A stretch of DNA of 64,000 nucleotides from Irpex lacteus (Eukaryota; Basidiomycota; Agaricomycetes; Polyporales; Irpicaceae): the NCBI GenBank assembly GCA_001986395.2, contig MQVO02000020.1:186001-250000 (forward strand), in the 5' to 3' direction. The notes under the pieces are model-generated. The model had not been told where the DNA came from. It searched no databases and saw nothing but the letters and a program-made list of their open reading frames with translations. Shown here one piece after another: positions 10,199 to 21,976 of the stretch. Position 1 is the stretch's first letter. Each line of letters starts with the position of its first letter. Both the position numbers and the translations under genes were made by a program.

Positions 10199-12821
10199 TT
10201 ACAAAATCCTCTCCACCAGCCCTAGACCCTCGCTCTCTAAGATCTCTCTCAACGGATTACAAATCTCTGGGGTATACGGGGCCAGTATACCGGGAGCATT
10301 GATAATGCCACTCAACACGAGCTGAACGGCGATACCACACGGAATGCCGACATGTTTTGCCATAGCACTCTCTCCATAAGGGCTCCCATACGCCTCTAAT
10401 GTGGAAGTGATTGTATTCTAGACAGATAGAGTATAGTAGAGTGAGTGAAAATAACCAGTGAGAGTAGCCACAAACATACTGTGCTGCCATCCTTCCACTC
10501 AACGATGAACTTGTGCTGGAGAAGGATCAGATCGCGTTCTCCCTCCTCATACTTCATTAGTTGTTCGAGATGCGCGCAGAGTGTGTCGAAGAGGTTATTG
10601 CGCTTGACTTCGATGCCGTCGGTGGAGAATAGACCGATCCACTTGAGCCCCGAGAGAATTCGGATCCTCTCCGCTTCCGACGAAAACTCAACACGAGAGA
10701 TCACAGAGGCCACGAGCGTGCTATTAAGAGATCAGTCAACCTGATTATTATGGCAAGGAATCAAGGGCAACACACACCTCTCATCCACGTCAGCGGCATC
10801 GAGCATCTTCTTTGAGATTTCTCTCCACGTCCAAACCCGGTGTTCCTTCAGCCACTCCTTCTCGCTGTCGTCCAACCAGCCTAGCTGTACAAGAACCGCG
10901 AAGAACTCCGGAAAACCTTGATACCGTAGGGTGCTACGCACTACAACTTCCCCCTCTCCTTCTCCATTGATCTTGTAGTATTCTCTAAAGGGTGTAGAGT
11001 CGCGGTTAGGATAAGCCACGAAGGCAAAGGCGGGAGAGATAAAGCATGGCTTGGCATGCTTCATGAGTTCTGCGCCAGGGATGAAAACCTTCTGCGAGTT
11101 TTCGATATATGAAGCGTCATTAAGGTGAGAAAGGAGTACTCCGCGACTGGACCAGGAAAACTTGTATCCGAGAGGGTTTCCAGAGCATTCAGGGGCTGGC
11201 AAACCACAGCAGTACGAATAGAACTCTTTGACCTGCGGAAGAAGTTAGAATACGCGCATAGCAGAACCATTGAGGTTAAATGCTACCTTGCCGCCTTTTT
11301 CATGTACCTCGCTGATAGTTTTCACCGCATAGAGATGGTCGATGCCGGGATCAAGGCCAATTTCGTTCATTACGATAACGCCGGCTTCCTTCGCTTCCTG
11401 GTCAAGAGACCTCATAGCTGGACTCACATAGCTCGTCGTAACAACGTGGACGGGTGAGCCACGCTTATTCGAGACCGCAACCGCTGCTCTAACGACATCT
11501 GCGTGATGAATATATGGCACAAGGGATACAACCAGGTCCACCTGGCGACTCTCGATGGTAGCTCGAAGAGCGGTGTGTGAGGAAACGTCCAGAGAGACCG
11601 CAGACACGTTGGGCGAGTCCAGCTTCGACGCCAACGATTGTGCTGTGCTCAATGTACGGCAGGCTCCACGCAAATACTGTGAGTCCTAATTTACTATACT
11701 TGGTCAACGAAGACTCACCAACTATCAAACGGTTCCTTTTGTCCCGCAGAATATACTCGGCCGCCGGCTCAGCGACAAATCCACTTCCGAGGAGTAATAT
11801 TGTCTTCGGTCCTTCGTAATTGAGGGACCACCTTGTGGTTGGAGGCACCTCGCTGAATTGAGGATGCAAATCCGTGCCATCCTCAAGTTGCGCCCTCACG
11901 AACTCGGGCAGCACGAAAGCCGCACGATGAACATCTTCATTGTAATACCTCGTGCCGGACACACCGCGCGTAGGGATAGCGAGGTTACGGTCTTTGTCCT
12001 TGGATGCGATGATGAAACCTATCTGTCCAGAGGGATACGTAGGGATGGTCGTAAACGCATACGTGCTTTGAGCGAAGACGCGCCGAGTGGTGTTCAGAAG
12101 GTCGGAGATGAGGGGAAGGTGTAACCATTGCGATTCTCCTTGAGTAGAAATAGTACCTCCCGGCCCCAAGGCGTTATGTAGAAGTTCGAAGTATGGCGGC
12201 TGGAAGAGGGATTCGGCAGGCCCTACGGGGTCAGAGGAGTCGGTGATGATGACATCGTACAACGCTTGCTCTCCTGCAGCAGCTGTGGCCGCAAGGTAAT
12301 CGAAGCCATCGCCGATATGCACGGTGACTCTTGGATCGCCTAGAAGCCGAGACATATGAGGAAGGAACTGCTTCGACACTCTGATAACGGCTTCGTCGAT
12401 ATCGACCAGTACAACCTTCTTCACGCTCTCATGTTTCAGGACTTCCCTCACGACGCCACCATCACCTCCTCCGATAACTAGCACGCGTTCTGGGTTGGGG
12501 TGCGAGGCGAGAGGAAGGTGGGTGATCATCTCCTGGTAAGAGAACTCGTCGCGTTCCGTGCATTGGATAGCCCCATCGAGGACAAGGACGTTGCCGTAGG
12601 TAGTGGAACGGAAAACCAGTACATCTTGATATTTAGAGCGTTCCGTGTGTAGGATACGCTCAACCTTAAGGCTCATTGCTTGCCCAGGCCATTGCGACGA
12701 GACTTCGCGGAACCACCCATCTGACATGTGTGACAGTTTTCAGTATTTCATCCCGCCATGCATACGGCCACGCGTATGTGATCCTCGTACCTCTGATGCT
12801 TGGATGCGTCAATGGGGCCAT
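10199..12821 (-). CDS. SPE3-LYS9: Spermidine synthase-saccharopine reductase fusion
   Basis: Six exons (12821-12791, 12720-11719, 11663-11287, 11232-10778, 10720-10480, 10417-10199) encode about 774 residues. Residues 1 to ~290 are spermidine synthase, which moves an aminopropyl group to putrescine. They show the N-terminal DGWFRE, the SAM-binding [10 protein letters not shown] and the catalytic [19 protein letters not shown] region. From about residue 320 the chain is saccharopine reductase (glutamate-forming), the step before the last in the fungal aminoadipate route to lysine. It opens with the nucleotide-binding [17 protein letters not shown] and carries VSLVPYIHH and [14 protein letters not shown]. 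The two-domain order is a known basidiomycete fusion. A tiny first exon adds [10 protein letters not shown], matching the family N-terminus better than the ATG at 12727. Two Gcn4-like TGACTC sites lie upstream. Confidence 0.95.
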
Positions 12822-13464
12822 TTTTTTCCTGATGAGTGGTGAGAGAGAGGTCTGTACAGTAGATTGGCCTGGGACTCCCACCGAACTCTTACTCCCATGG
12901 TCTATGCCAGTGAGCCTTGAGTATGACTCGCATACGAGCGCCCGAGCTGTGACCGCCGGTCACAAGTCACCCTCCCGTGACAGAGTCAACATCGATGTCG
13001 ACGGTGGCATACACATATATGCATACTTAGTCCGCTTACGTGCATGATTCCAAATTCAAGCCATATACAGCACTCAGTTCTATACATCAGTCAAGCCTTC
13101 TTCGAGTCAGTCAGACGTTTTGCCATATAAGCCAGGACGTATTGCAGTTTGCTTACCTAGCATTGCTTTCATAGCGTTGCAATACCTCAGGCTATATTGC
13201 ATATCACCTGAAAACGTGCTGCCAGGAGTATAGAAGCCTGGAGGTAGTGGGGAACGTACGGAATAGACCCAAGAGTATTGCCTCTTGACCGCTTCTCGGA
13301 CTGCGAGCCATCTGCGTATAAAGATCATGAATCCGAAAGGCGTCGAGTTTACCTGATAATTAGAATGCTAGTATACATCCATGCGCGAATACATGTTATA
13401 CAGCACGATAGCAGAGCAATCCACTTCTGAAGAATAGTGGACATCGTACCCAAACAATAGATCA
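12822..13464. other. Intergenic: SPE3-LYS9 promoter and TAF1 3' end
   Basis: The SPE3-LYS9 promoter should occupy the left part. Two Gcn4-like motifs and a GTGACC-GCC-GGTCAC palindrome (12949-12963) are visible. Frames at 12676-13047 plus and 13107-13328 minus have no recognisable content. Confidence 0.4.
12924..12988 (-). promoter_or_regulatory. Two Gcn4/Cpc1-like TGACTC sites upstream of SPE3-LYS9
   Basis: TGACTC occurs on the plus strand at 12924-12929 and on the minus strand at 12983-12988. These are 103 and 162 bp upstream of the start codon at 12821. TGACTC is the core of the Gcn4/Cpc1 site, which drives amino-acid synthesis genes under starvation, and lysine genes are classic targets. 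Both match only six of seven consensus bases, so chance occurrence cannot be excluded. Confidence 0.3.
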
Positions 13465-16400
13465 TCACTTGAGGGAAAACTTGATCTTCGGGCCCGTCTG
13501 GGATGGTGTGGCCAGGACACCGTCCTCGTCCTCGTCATCATCGTCATCATCATCGTCTCCGCCGTCGACGGCATTCATTGGAGGACTCATTGCAAGAGGT
13601 GACGGACCATGTGCAAGAGCAGCTGGTGGACGAAGGGAACTGGAGCCAGCGGCAGCCGGAGAGAAAAGACTATCAGCACCTCGGCCAAGAGTCGGTGAAG
13701 TAGCTGGAGGGCTAGTGGCGGAGCTTTGACCTGGAGTTGCTGGGACAGGGTTACCAGAGTTGAACTCAGCCCATCGTGGACACTTCCGGTTGGTTTCTAC
13801 GGTAGATGGCACACGTCAGCTGGAGGAGGACGCAGGACTCGAATCCACAGAAACATACTCATATGACCCATTTGGCCGCAATGTCCACAACGCCGCTAAA
13901 TTGACAAACGTGTCAAAGAACTTCACTCAACGATCCGAGCTATGACTTACTGTGGTGTCCGGTTTCACTTGACGATTCAACTGTAATGGAGTACCGCCCT
14001 CCTTGACTATCTTGGCATTCTTGCGGTGCAGACGACGTTCCTGGTTCTTCTTCCTGCGCGCAATCTCTTCTTCAAGCCTGTGTAGATGATGTGAGCGCAA
14101 GTCTCCAATGAACCGCAGTGGAAGCTCGCCTCTTGATAGCACGCCTATCCCTTTCGGCATCCCCAGTGGGAGCAAGAGCATCTGCGGTCGTGTTTTCCTC
14201 CTCGATCATCTGCCGTTTCTTCACGTACGCATTGATCACAGCCGCGTCGCGGACGATCTCCGTCCTCCACTCGCCGTTCACCTGCCACGTATAAATATCA
14301 GACTCGCAATAAACCACATGGAAAGTACGTACCAATCTCTTGATTCTGAGCACCCTGCGCTGCTCAGGCCCTACACTTGTTTCACGCTCACGAGCCAGTG
14401 AAGATGCTCGGCTAAAGGAAGGTGATCCCGGGGTCTGAGGCATAGGAGAAAAACCGGGCCCGAAATTAGGTTTGGCGTCCATTACGGTGGACTGCCGACG
14501 TGATGGCTTTTGAACAATCATCGTATCGTCCCTATTATATCGTTCCAAGTCTTCCGCAGTGAGTTCCGGCTCGTCTTTGCGACTCAGTGAATCGAATTGA
14601 GCCTTCCAGATCCGCTCAATCTCAGATTTGTAGATGACCTGCTGTTCGGCGACGTTATATCGATGCGCTGACTTCGGTCGGTTCTCTGCCTCAGCTGCGA
14701 GGTGTTCAGTTGAGCTTGAATAGGTCTAACTGCGAATGACGCACCCAGCTTCTGATCATAGTCTTCCCCAGCCTTGACGAAGATATCTTTCATGGAGACT
14801 CGAACAAAACTAAATGCCTCTCCACGTCCAGTAGGGTCACCTTCACCATGAAGACGAAGCATAGCCTTCGCCTGAGTAGCGAACAGGAAGTTCTTTGTCG
14901 TTATCCACGGCGCAAGCTGTTGCTCGATCGAGAGATTGCCTTCATCGTCCTCAGCCTCTTCACCGTTGTAACTATACCCAGAGTCTTGCAAGTGCCGTTG
15001 TCCAACCTGCATACTTTCAGCAAGGACAACTTGCTCCGGAGTCACCATCTTGAGCATATCGGTATCTGACGGTATTGACCAGTTCGCCTTCAATCGCCAG
15101 AATCCTTGGTGCGGCCCGCGTCGGTGATACTCCATGAATTCCTGCGATGATCAGAATCGTGAGCAAAACATGTCCAAGTATAAGCATATCGAGGGGCGTA
15201 CCTTTAGTCTCTGTCGCATCTGCAACTCGTTCTGATCAGGGAAGTACTTCATCAACCGCGAGATCTTCAGTCGCTCCTCAGTGCTCTTCTGAAGGAGCTT
15301 GAAGGCAATTATTTGAAGACGATGCTTGATAGTGTTGGTAATCTTCCTTGAATGTGGTCCTGGTACTTCTGTAACAGGATAGGTCTGACCAACCACAAAC
15401 AGATTCTTCACTTCACGAATGAAGTACTTCGTATCGTTTTTAGTAGTGCTCCTGTGTTCATCGCTTTATGAGTAAGACAGAAGACTCTGTACAAGGCAAA
15501 ACGTACTTGATGACCAAAAAGTCTGTACTGTACGGCTTATGTCGGAATAAAGGAGCCCGTATGAGGTTGTTGTACAATGACGGCACAGTCTGTCCAGGAT
15601 AGACGTAACCAAACTTCATGAACGGCGACTCGTCTTGAGGCTCAATGATAATAGGCTCCCCCAAATCATACTACGTTACGTTAGAGCCGTTCGTGACATG
15701 TTTATCGGAGTACGTACTTTTGGAACATGGTCATCCTTCTCGTTCTTCTTTCGGTAGTAATTGACCAGGATACTTCCCATACCGAAATTTGATATTATGG
15801 GTGGATGTTCCTCCTAGAAATAAATAACACCCATGAGTATTAACCACGAATCCGTTGTATAGACGACTGACCGAAAATTCCCAAAGGACGAAATTGCTAG
15901 TGTCCCGCAAGCTCAGATCACCAGTCCGATGCAAGCCCTCACCAACATTACCACCCTTACCGACCTTTCGCCCAGCTTTGTCTTTCTTCTTCTTCGCCGT
16001 GCGAACTTTACTGAACCGAAGCTCAACATTGGAGGGGAATTGTAATGCAGGACGGTGGAAAGAACGGGCTTCTTGTTTAGATAGGCGAGTTTTATACTAG
16101 GTTAAGCGTCAGTTGGCTGTGCTGAACGATAACAGCAAAACAGCGTACGAATGGTAGTTGTAGTTTCTGCGCCGGATACGCGTGTTCAACGACCAATTGG
16201 CCAAAAGTTTGTCGAACGCGATGCCGTCCGCCCTCTTTCGAGACTTCGTAAAACTGGTCATTAGAAATATTGAACTTGTCTTTGATGGGGACGTTGTCGG
16301 TTCGGAAACGTTTCTTCGGGCGCAAGTCTGTATCGACAACCATTAGTCACGAGGATATAGAAAGTGAGTCCGGGCGCACCTGGGTGTTTCTCTTCCTGCG

Positions 16401-17427
16401 CAACGTCCTCCTCGTTCAGCTCCAATTGAGTGAAGTCGCGGAAGGGTGCTCTCGGGCTCCAAATGATACTCTGGGTCCAAGCACCCGACTCCAACGCCTT
16501 ATTCAAAGGCATAGTCAGGCTAGTGTGATTAGTCGCAGAAGATGGACCATCTTTCTCCTGTTCAGGCTCGTATACAATCTGGTCTTCCCAGTTTGAAAGT
16601 AGCACCAGATCGAACGACCGGTCATCAAGGGAGAGAGACACTGGCACATCGGTTTTCCCTCGGTCCTTCAGAGCGAACTTGAGACAGGGCATAAGTATAG
16701 AGAAGTCTACATACCTCAAGAGCTTGTCTCAAATCTTGCTCAACAGTGCCGGATGATACAACTTGTTCTACTCGTCTGTGCTGCGCTTGGCGTTCGGTTT
16801 CTCCAACCACCGCGTCAAGGAAGTTCTTGGGAACGTCCTTCTTCCGTGGATAAGAGGTCTCTACTGGATTGCCTATGAGTGTCAGAATAATTACAGATGA
16901 CATGGCTACATACAATAGAATGGTCGCTTCGATATGCGAGACTTATGCACGGTGACACCCTTAAGCAGCTCCGTAAAATCAAGTATTTTGTCCTTTTCGA
17001 AGGTCGGAAATCGTTCATACACGGTCTTGGGACGTTCCACTAGTCGACGAATATAACGTTTCTTCTTCTCTTGACGGCCTACCCGCGGAGACTCCAACTC
17101 AGTCTTGACGACCGCACCCTCCAAGTCCGGCTCCTGCTCAAGCTCTCTGTCCACTTCTTCCTCCCAGTCGTCCCCTTCCCCAGCACCAATAGCACCATCC
17201 TCGTCCCATCTGTCGCTATATATTTGCTGCTTTGTTATGCCTGGAATACCCGAGATTCCAAGCTGATTGGAAAGTCCTGGACCTGTGGGAAGGTCGAGGC
17301 CGGAAAGTACTGTATCAAGCCCAAAGCCAGTCAATGCAGCGATAGCATCGCTTTCTTCCTATGATGTTAGGTCAGTACATGTATCGCTTCATGTAGCATT
17401 TAAGAAACGCACTGGTTGTCCAGACAT
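13465..17427 (-). CDS. TAF1: TFIID subunit TAF1
   Basis: This is a long, intron-rich gene with about a dozen introns. A 15-nt first exon (17427-17413, MSGQP) joins at 17358. The order matches fungal TAF1. An acidic N-terminal region with a possible TBP-contacting segment comes first. The central DUF3591/histone-acetyltransferase-like block follows, with phrases such as VPKNFLDAVVGETERQ, SFDLVLLSNWEDQIVYEP and GEPIIIEPQDESPF, and then a winged-helix-like RLKISRLMKYFPDQNELQMRQRL. Near the C-terminus, two small exons build a zinc knuckle, CGHCGQMGHMKTNRKC, followed by a Ser/Pro-rich stretch and a run of about a dozen Asp/Glu residues. No bromodomain is visible, as usual in fungi. TAF1 is the TFIID scaffold at RNA polymerase II promoters. 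It is divergent from the proteasome activator gene. Confidence 0.93.
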
Positions 17428-17830
17428 AGCCACCGGTAATGGGGTGAACGGTCTCGAGTAGAGATGCTTGGTGGCAGGAGACGGTTCAGCTTGAAGTTAA
17501 ACAGGGTACTGGTCGCCCCAGGGGGCAAGATGATGTTCTTATCCCAGGACTTGACAGTAGAAAACCGAATAGGATTATCAGATATGAGACAGACGATTGG
17601 TGTGTGGCAAGCTTGTAGAGCCCAGAAAGTATGGTCACAGCGGAGAGCTGAGATGAAGGAGCTCAGGGTCCGGCCTTCCCAAAACGGCAGGCCATCAGAC
17701 GCGTTAACCTGCCGCTGACGCGCTACGCGCTTTCAGCGCCTTTTCCGCTTTTGACGCGTTTAATTGCGTATTCCCAGGCTTTCCTCCTCACGCTAACCAT
17801 CCCGCTGTCCACAAACAACGTGCCGTAGTA
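17428..17830. promoter_or_regulatory. Divergent promoter between TAF1 and the PA28 gene
   Basis: Start codons at 17427 (minus) and 17831 (plus) face away from each other across 403 bp. A frame open at 17464-17718 on the plus strand and another on the minus strand are present, but neither shows family resemblance. The right part has alternating GCG/CGC-rich sequence near 17705-17760. Confidence 0.45.
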
Positions 17831-19159
17831 ATGTCTGACAAGCTGAAGCTCGACAAAGATACTAAGAAGAAGCTCGACGTGAGTTTTTGGATATTATGCT
17901 CACAACTCTGCAATCATTGATAAAATCGCAGGAGTTCCATGCGAACGCTGCGGTGGCGGCGGAGGATGTTCTGTTTAGGACTTTCCCTAGTAAAGTGAGC
18001 CTCAGTCAAAACATGTCTGAGCTTCCACTGACCATTCCTCCCGCAGATCCTGTAAATCCTATCTCCTTAAGCCATGTGGTACACGTTAATTTACACATGG
18101 CGCACAGGGCACTGCAACAGTTAATAGACTCCTCAGCTTCCCCGTCATCCCCATTCCACCCATCTCACTCATCCTCCACCGACACGACTGTATATCCACC
18201 TCCTGCTGCTCCAACATCAGAAGAACCGGATTCTAAGAAGAGGAAGCTCGAGGACGGTTTGGCCAATGGCAGCCATGGGCTCACTACAGCAAACGCCCTC
18301 GATGGTGCTAGGTATCTCAACCATACCGTAGCTAACAAACATCTCGCTACTGTCCATGGGCTGATTAAGAAAGAATGCGAGGAGCTAGCTGAGGCCATTG
18401 TAAGTGCATATCCTTGTGTGTTTCTATATAACGTAGAAGGGGGTGGGCGTTCAACTACGAATACAGGACAAGGTCAAACTGTGGATAAACCTCTCCATGC
18501 CTAAGTGAGTTGAAAACGTTACTGTTGGCTTGAAACTTCATGCCTAACGACGTTTTCCCCCTAGGATTGAAGAGTAAGTGAAATTCACTACTCTCAAGCA
18601 CCGTAAACTGAGCTATCGCCTATGTTAGCGGAGATAACTTCGGTCCGTCCGCATAATTCCACGCATGAAAGCTCAAATCACTCATCTATTTAAACAGGAG
18701 TGCAGATTCAAGAAGGTATTCCGGCTAACTGTGGTAGTATGTTTTGTGTACTCAAACTTCCCAGAGGTCCTTTCGGAGCTACACCGCTCGCAAGAGAGTG
18801 CCTACAACCTTCGTGATTCTGCGCGTCAGAGTCACTTGAACCGAGCCAAACTCTGTTCGAAGTTGATCAAGTATCCTCACGTCGAGGATTACACAGTACG
18901 TCTACTCATTAATTCATTTTGTACTCTGATCAAATTCTGCGCTCCCTTAGTTGGCTTTGAAGGAACACGACCAAAGACAGCTCTACATTGCCCGTCAGAA
19001 TCTTTTCGATATTCGAAACGTCTACGCCATCCTAACAGATATTCTGCACAAGAATATCAACAAGGTATGCGCATCACGATCTCTCTGAGTGAGCACGCTG
19101 ACATATGATCATGATAGATCCGTGCACCGAAGGGTAACAATGCAACAGGATTATACTAG
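17831..19159 (+). CDS. PSME3: Proteasome activator PA28gamma/REG-type subunit
   Basis: Eleven exons encode about 257 residues: 17831-17878, 17932-17994, 18047-18051, 18108-18399, 18467-18504, 18565-18573, 18629-18642, 18698-18715, 18765-18895, 18951-19064 and 19118-19159. Four are tiny (5, 9, 14 and 18 nt), yet the joined frame gives unmistakable PA28 sequence. There is an N-terminal FRTFPSKILALQQLID helix. A Ser/Pro-rich linker holds a basic KKRKL that may be a nuclear signal. The activation-loop region IEDGDNFGVQIQEEVL follows, with a C-terminal four-helix part ending KINKIRAPKG-like and NATGLY. PA28 rings cap the 20S proteasome and open its gate without ATP. The linker replaces the usual metazoan insert. 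The 5-nt exon is the least secure, but without it the frame fails. Confidence 0.88.
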
Positions 19160-19353
19160 ATCACACTTCGTGTGCCGTTTCTTGCTTCGTACGCATACGG
19201 ACGCCATACTTCTGACCATCGAACTCGAATGGACTCTCTGCACTTTTTGTCAGTCCCTACAGCTATATATTCAGACTACCGTTCATGATACCATGAACAA
19301 ATCGACACATCATCGTAACATACATAATACGTCTACGCTGAGCCCTTGAGCAC

Positions 19354-21060
19354 TCAAACAGATATTGTTTTGAATACGTTGAAACCATCCAATGCTGTCG
19401 AAATGACAGTACCAGGAATTTGGGGATGCCAATGGATCTCCTTGACATCTTTTTGGCCCTGATGCACGAACAGAAGCTGCGGCGGGACAGCCCTCCCACC
19501 TTCTGGTGTGTCGTCCATCGCACCCGTCTCCTCGTCGTCTTGCTCAACAGCAAGATCCCAGAGAGTCACTTGATCGTCCGCCCCTGAAGCGGCGAATATC
19601 GAATCTTCTGTGGGGTGCCATTCGATAGATGTGATCGGCTGAGTGTGCCAGTTGAAGGCAGCAACTGGTGTGGGATCTGGGCCAGTGGTCCTGTGATACA
19701 GTGACACTTGAATATTTACGGCGAAATGTACAGAGCGAAGAGACTTACCCCTTCTTCTTGACGTTTCGTAGATCCCAAGTCTTGATTCCACCTTCGTCCC
19801 CGCCACTCAGCAAGAGATATGACGTTGCCCGATTCCAGCTAATGACGTTCACGTCGCTTGCATGCGCATGTTCGATACCAGCTACACTCTTCCTACCCTT
19901 GCTACGTACATCCCAAATTTGCACACTCTGGTCTGCAGAGCACGAAGCAAAAACAGTAGGCTCTGAAGGACTCCACTGGATATCTTCAACGCTGGATGTG
20001 TGCGAGACAAAAGGTTGTGAGAGAGCGTTAAAGCCGGAAGGTGTCGTTGTAGTGAGGTAAATCTTGGCATGTATGTCGCCGGTCAGTAGACGGAGAGCAG
20101 AAGGATTTGAGTCGCCAGAGGAAGCCCAGTCCATGGCGAAGCCTTCTGCGCGACCATGAGAGTTGATAGTGAATGCGGGAGTATGCGTTCTCGAGTGCAC
20201 AGGGGTATAGCCAGGTACCTCGAGGGACTCGATAAGCGGCCGTACATCCCAGATGTGTACTTTGCCTGTTTCCGACCAACTTGCGACATAGTAGGGTTGG
20301 GATACGGGAGGCAGGAGCGATGACCGAGGTAATGGTTGCGCACGAACACGGTTAACGCCTCCCAAATGTGGCACAGAACGGAACTCTAGGACTGGATCTT
20401 CGTCCAATACATCGTCGTCTTCATCGTCCTCCGAGTCGGAGTCGTCTGGTATACTGTGCATGAGTGCAACAGTCATATGTGAAGCCTGCTAGACACTCAC
20501 CACCAGACTTCTGCGTTTTATGTAGAGAGCTCATCTTGTAAACGGATAGTTGGTTATTCTTCGCGACATCGGCCTGTGTTCCAGTAACGATATAAGCGGT
20601 GGCTGGGTATCTCTGTCGCTCATCGCCAAGATTATCCCTCAATACGTCGAATGAAAGACATGGCCAGTTGACGTCCATAGAGTGTCGCATGATGTATACC
20701 GACTCATCCGGCTCCAGTATCTCGTCCTTCCCTAAGTGATGCACGCCTGGTATGAATACATCCGGTGCTTCAGGTTTCTCGTCGGACTCTTCGATTGCAG
20801 GGAGCACCTCGTCGTCTACGTCCATACCTGCACTTTGTTAAGTCAAGTTAGGTAACATTGTTCGTGTATGCACACTCACCATCTCCAGCCTCACCATCTA
20901 CAACTTCCTCATCACTCTCAAATTCGTCCTCCCACCCATCTTCAAACTCGCCCATGTCATCTTCCGGGGAACTCTTCGTCTCAGTGCGAAAAGGTTTCTT
21001 CCCACCGTGACCTTCGCCTGTAGTTTCAGACTGCAGCTCCGTTACCGTTCGTTTTGACAT
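19354..21060 (-). CDS. RRB1: Ribosome assembly WD-repeat protein RRB1 (GRWD1)
   Basis: The acidic N-terminus (about residues 30-70, many Asp/Glu) is followed by the family block [20 protein letters not shown] and then WD repeats. GH-WD features are clear in [39 protein letters not shown] and [15 protein letters not shown]. It ends [13 protein letters not shown] and a short tail. Four introns separate five exons: two breaks flank the acidic part, one follows KTQKSG, and one lies in the WD domain near 19745. The start at 21060 ([10 protein letters not shown]) is preferred to a more upstream ATG. RRB1/Grwd1 escorts ribosomal protein uL3 into pre-60S particles in the nucleus. It is convergent with the PA28 gene, with a gap of under 200 bp. 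Confidence 0.93.
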
Positions 21061-21976
21061 CTTTAGATCTCTATGCGCAGAAGACCAAAGCAAGCTTGTG
21101 AGTGCAGCGTCCAAAAATTATAGATAGGCGCTCCCATCATAATTTGACGGTAAGACCCCGATCAAAAATGGTTGATGCTCCGAGGTCTGATCGCGAACAC
21201 CGACGGTGCCGCCTCCGGTCGGCCTTGCCGCTTGTGCTCAACATCCATTCTCACTAGCAATCCTCGTTGCGGGGGGGCAATGCTGTCTTCAATCTCAATG
21301 ACAAAACTTCTCTCAACACCACTAGTCAGGTATCTTGATTGCTGTTACGTGTACGCTTTACTGACAGTTCATCTGGATATAATGGTAGGCGAAACAGGCT
21401 CTCGCGCCGTTGTCTGTGAGGACCCCCTACTACTACATATCACCTCCTGATGTGGTCATTGTGTGAAGATGTCGTGAGTTTCCCGACGAAGCCTAATAGA
21501 CCCTTGACGGAAATTATCCGTCAATTTTCAGGGCACGTCGTTTGAACTTTGGTAATGGCTATAACCAATCGTTTCGCCGGCCTTGCTGAAACTCGTGTCG
21601 ATACAGTATACCTCGAACTTGTTAGGTACGTGGATCCTATTTTGTCGGTGGTCTCTCGAGCAATACTCGCTACGAAAAGATTCGCACTGCGCCGGCGCCG
21701 TCCAACCAGCGCTTGGCCGACAGTGAGTTTCCTGATCCACTCCACCATCTTTTACAACGATCACCCAGAGTGTGGCCGTATCCTGATGTTTCAGACGTTT
21801 CCTACACCTTATCTGTCTTGTTGAGAGAAATTACGCTTACTGAGCTGTATTGCTTTCAGGGCGGCGCATGATCGAACTTTACGGCGTTCGTTACGCTTCT
21901 TTATAGGCACGGTTCTTCAGGCTTCAGTTTACCACACGCAAGGCAGCCTCATGTTGCCTCATCTCACTCTACATCC
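21061..21976. other. Intergenic upstream of the first DUF6533 gene
   Basis: A 91-codon plus-strand frame (21549-21824) and overlapping minus-strand frames have no recognisable content. The left end must hold the RRB1 promoter and the right end the DUF6533 gene promoter. No repeat seen. Confidence 0.4.

Noticed and set aside
17464..17718. 84-codon plus-strand frame and an opposite open phase upstream of TAF1
   Set aside because: It lies in the divergent promoter between TAF1 and the PA28 gene and shows no family resemblance.
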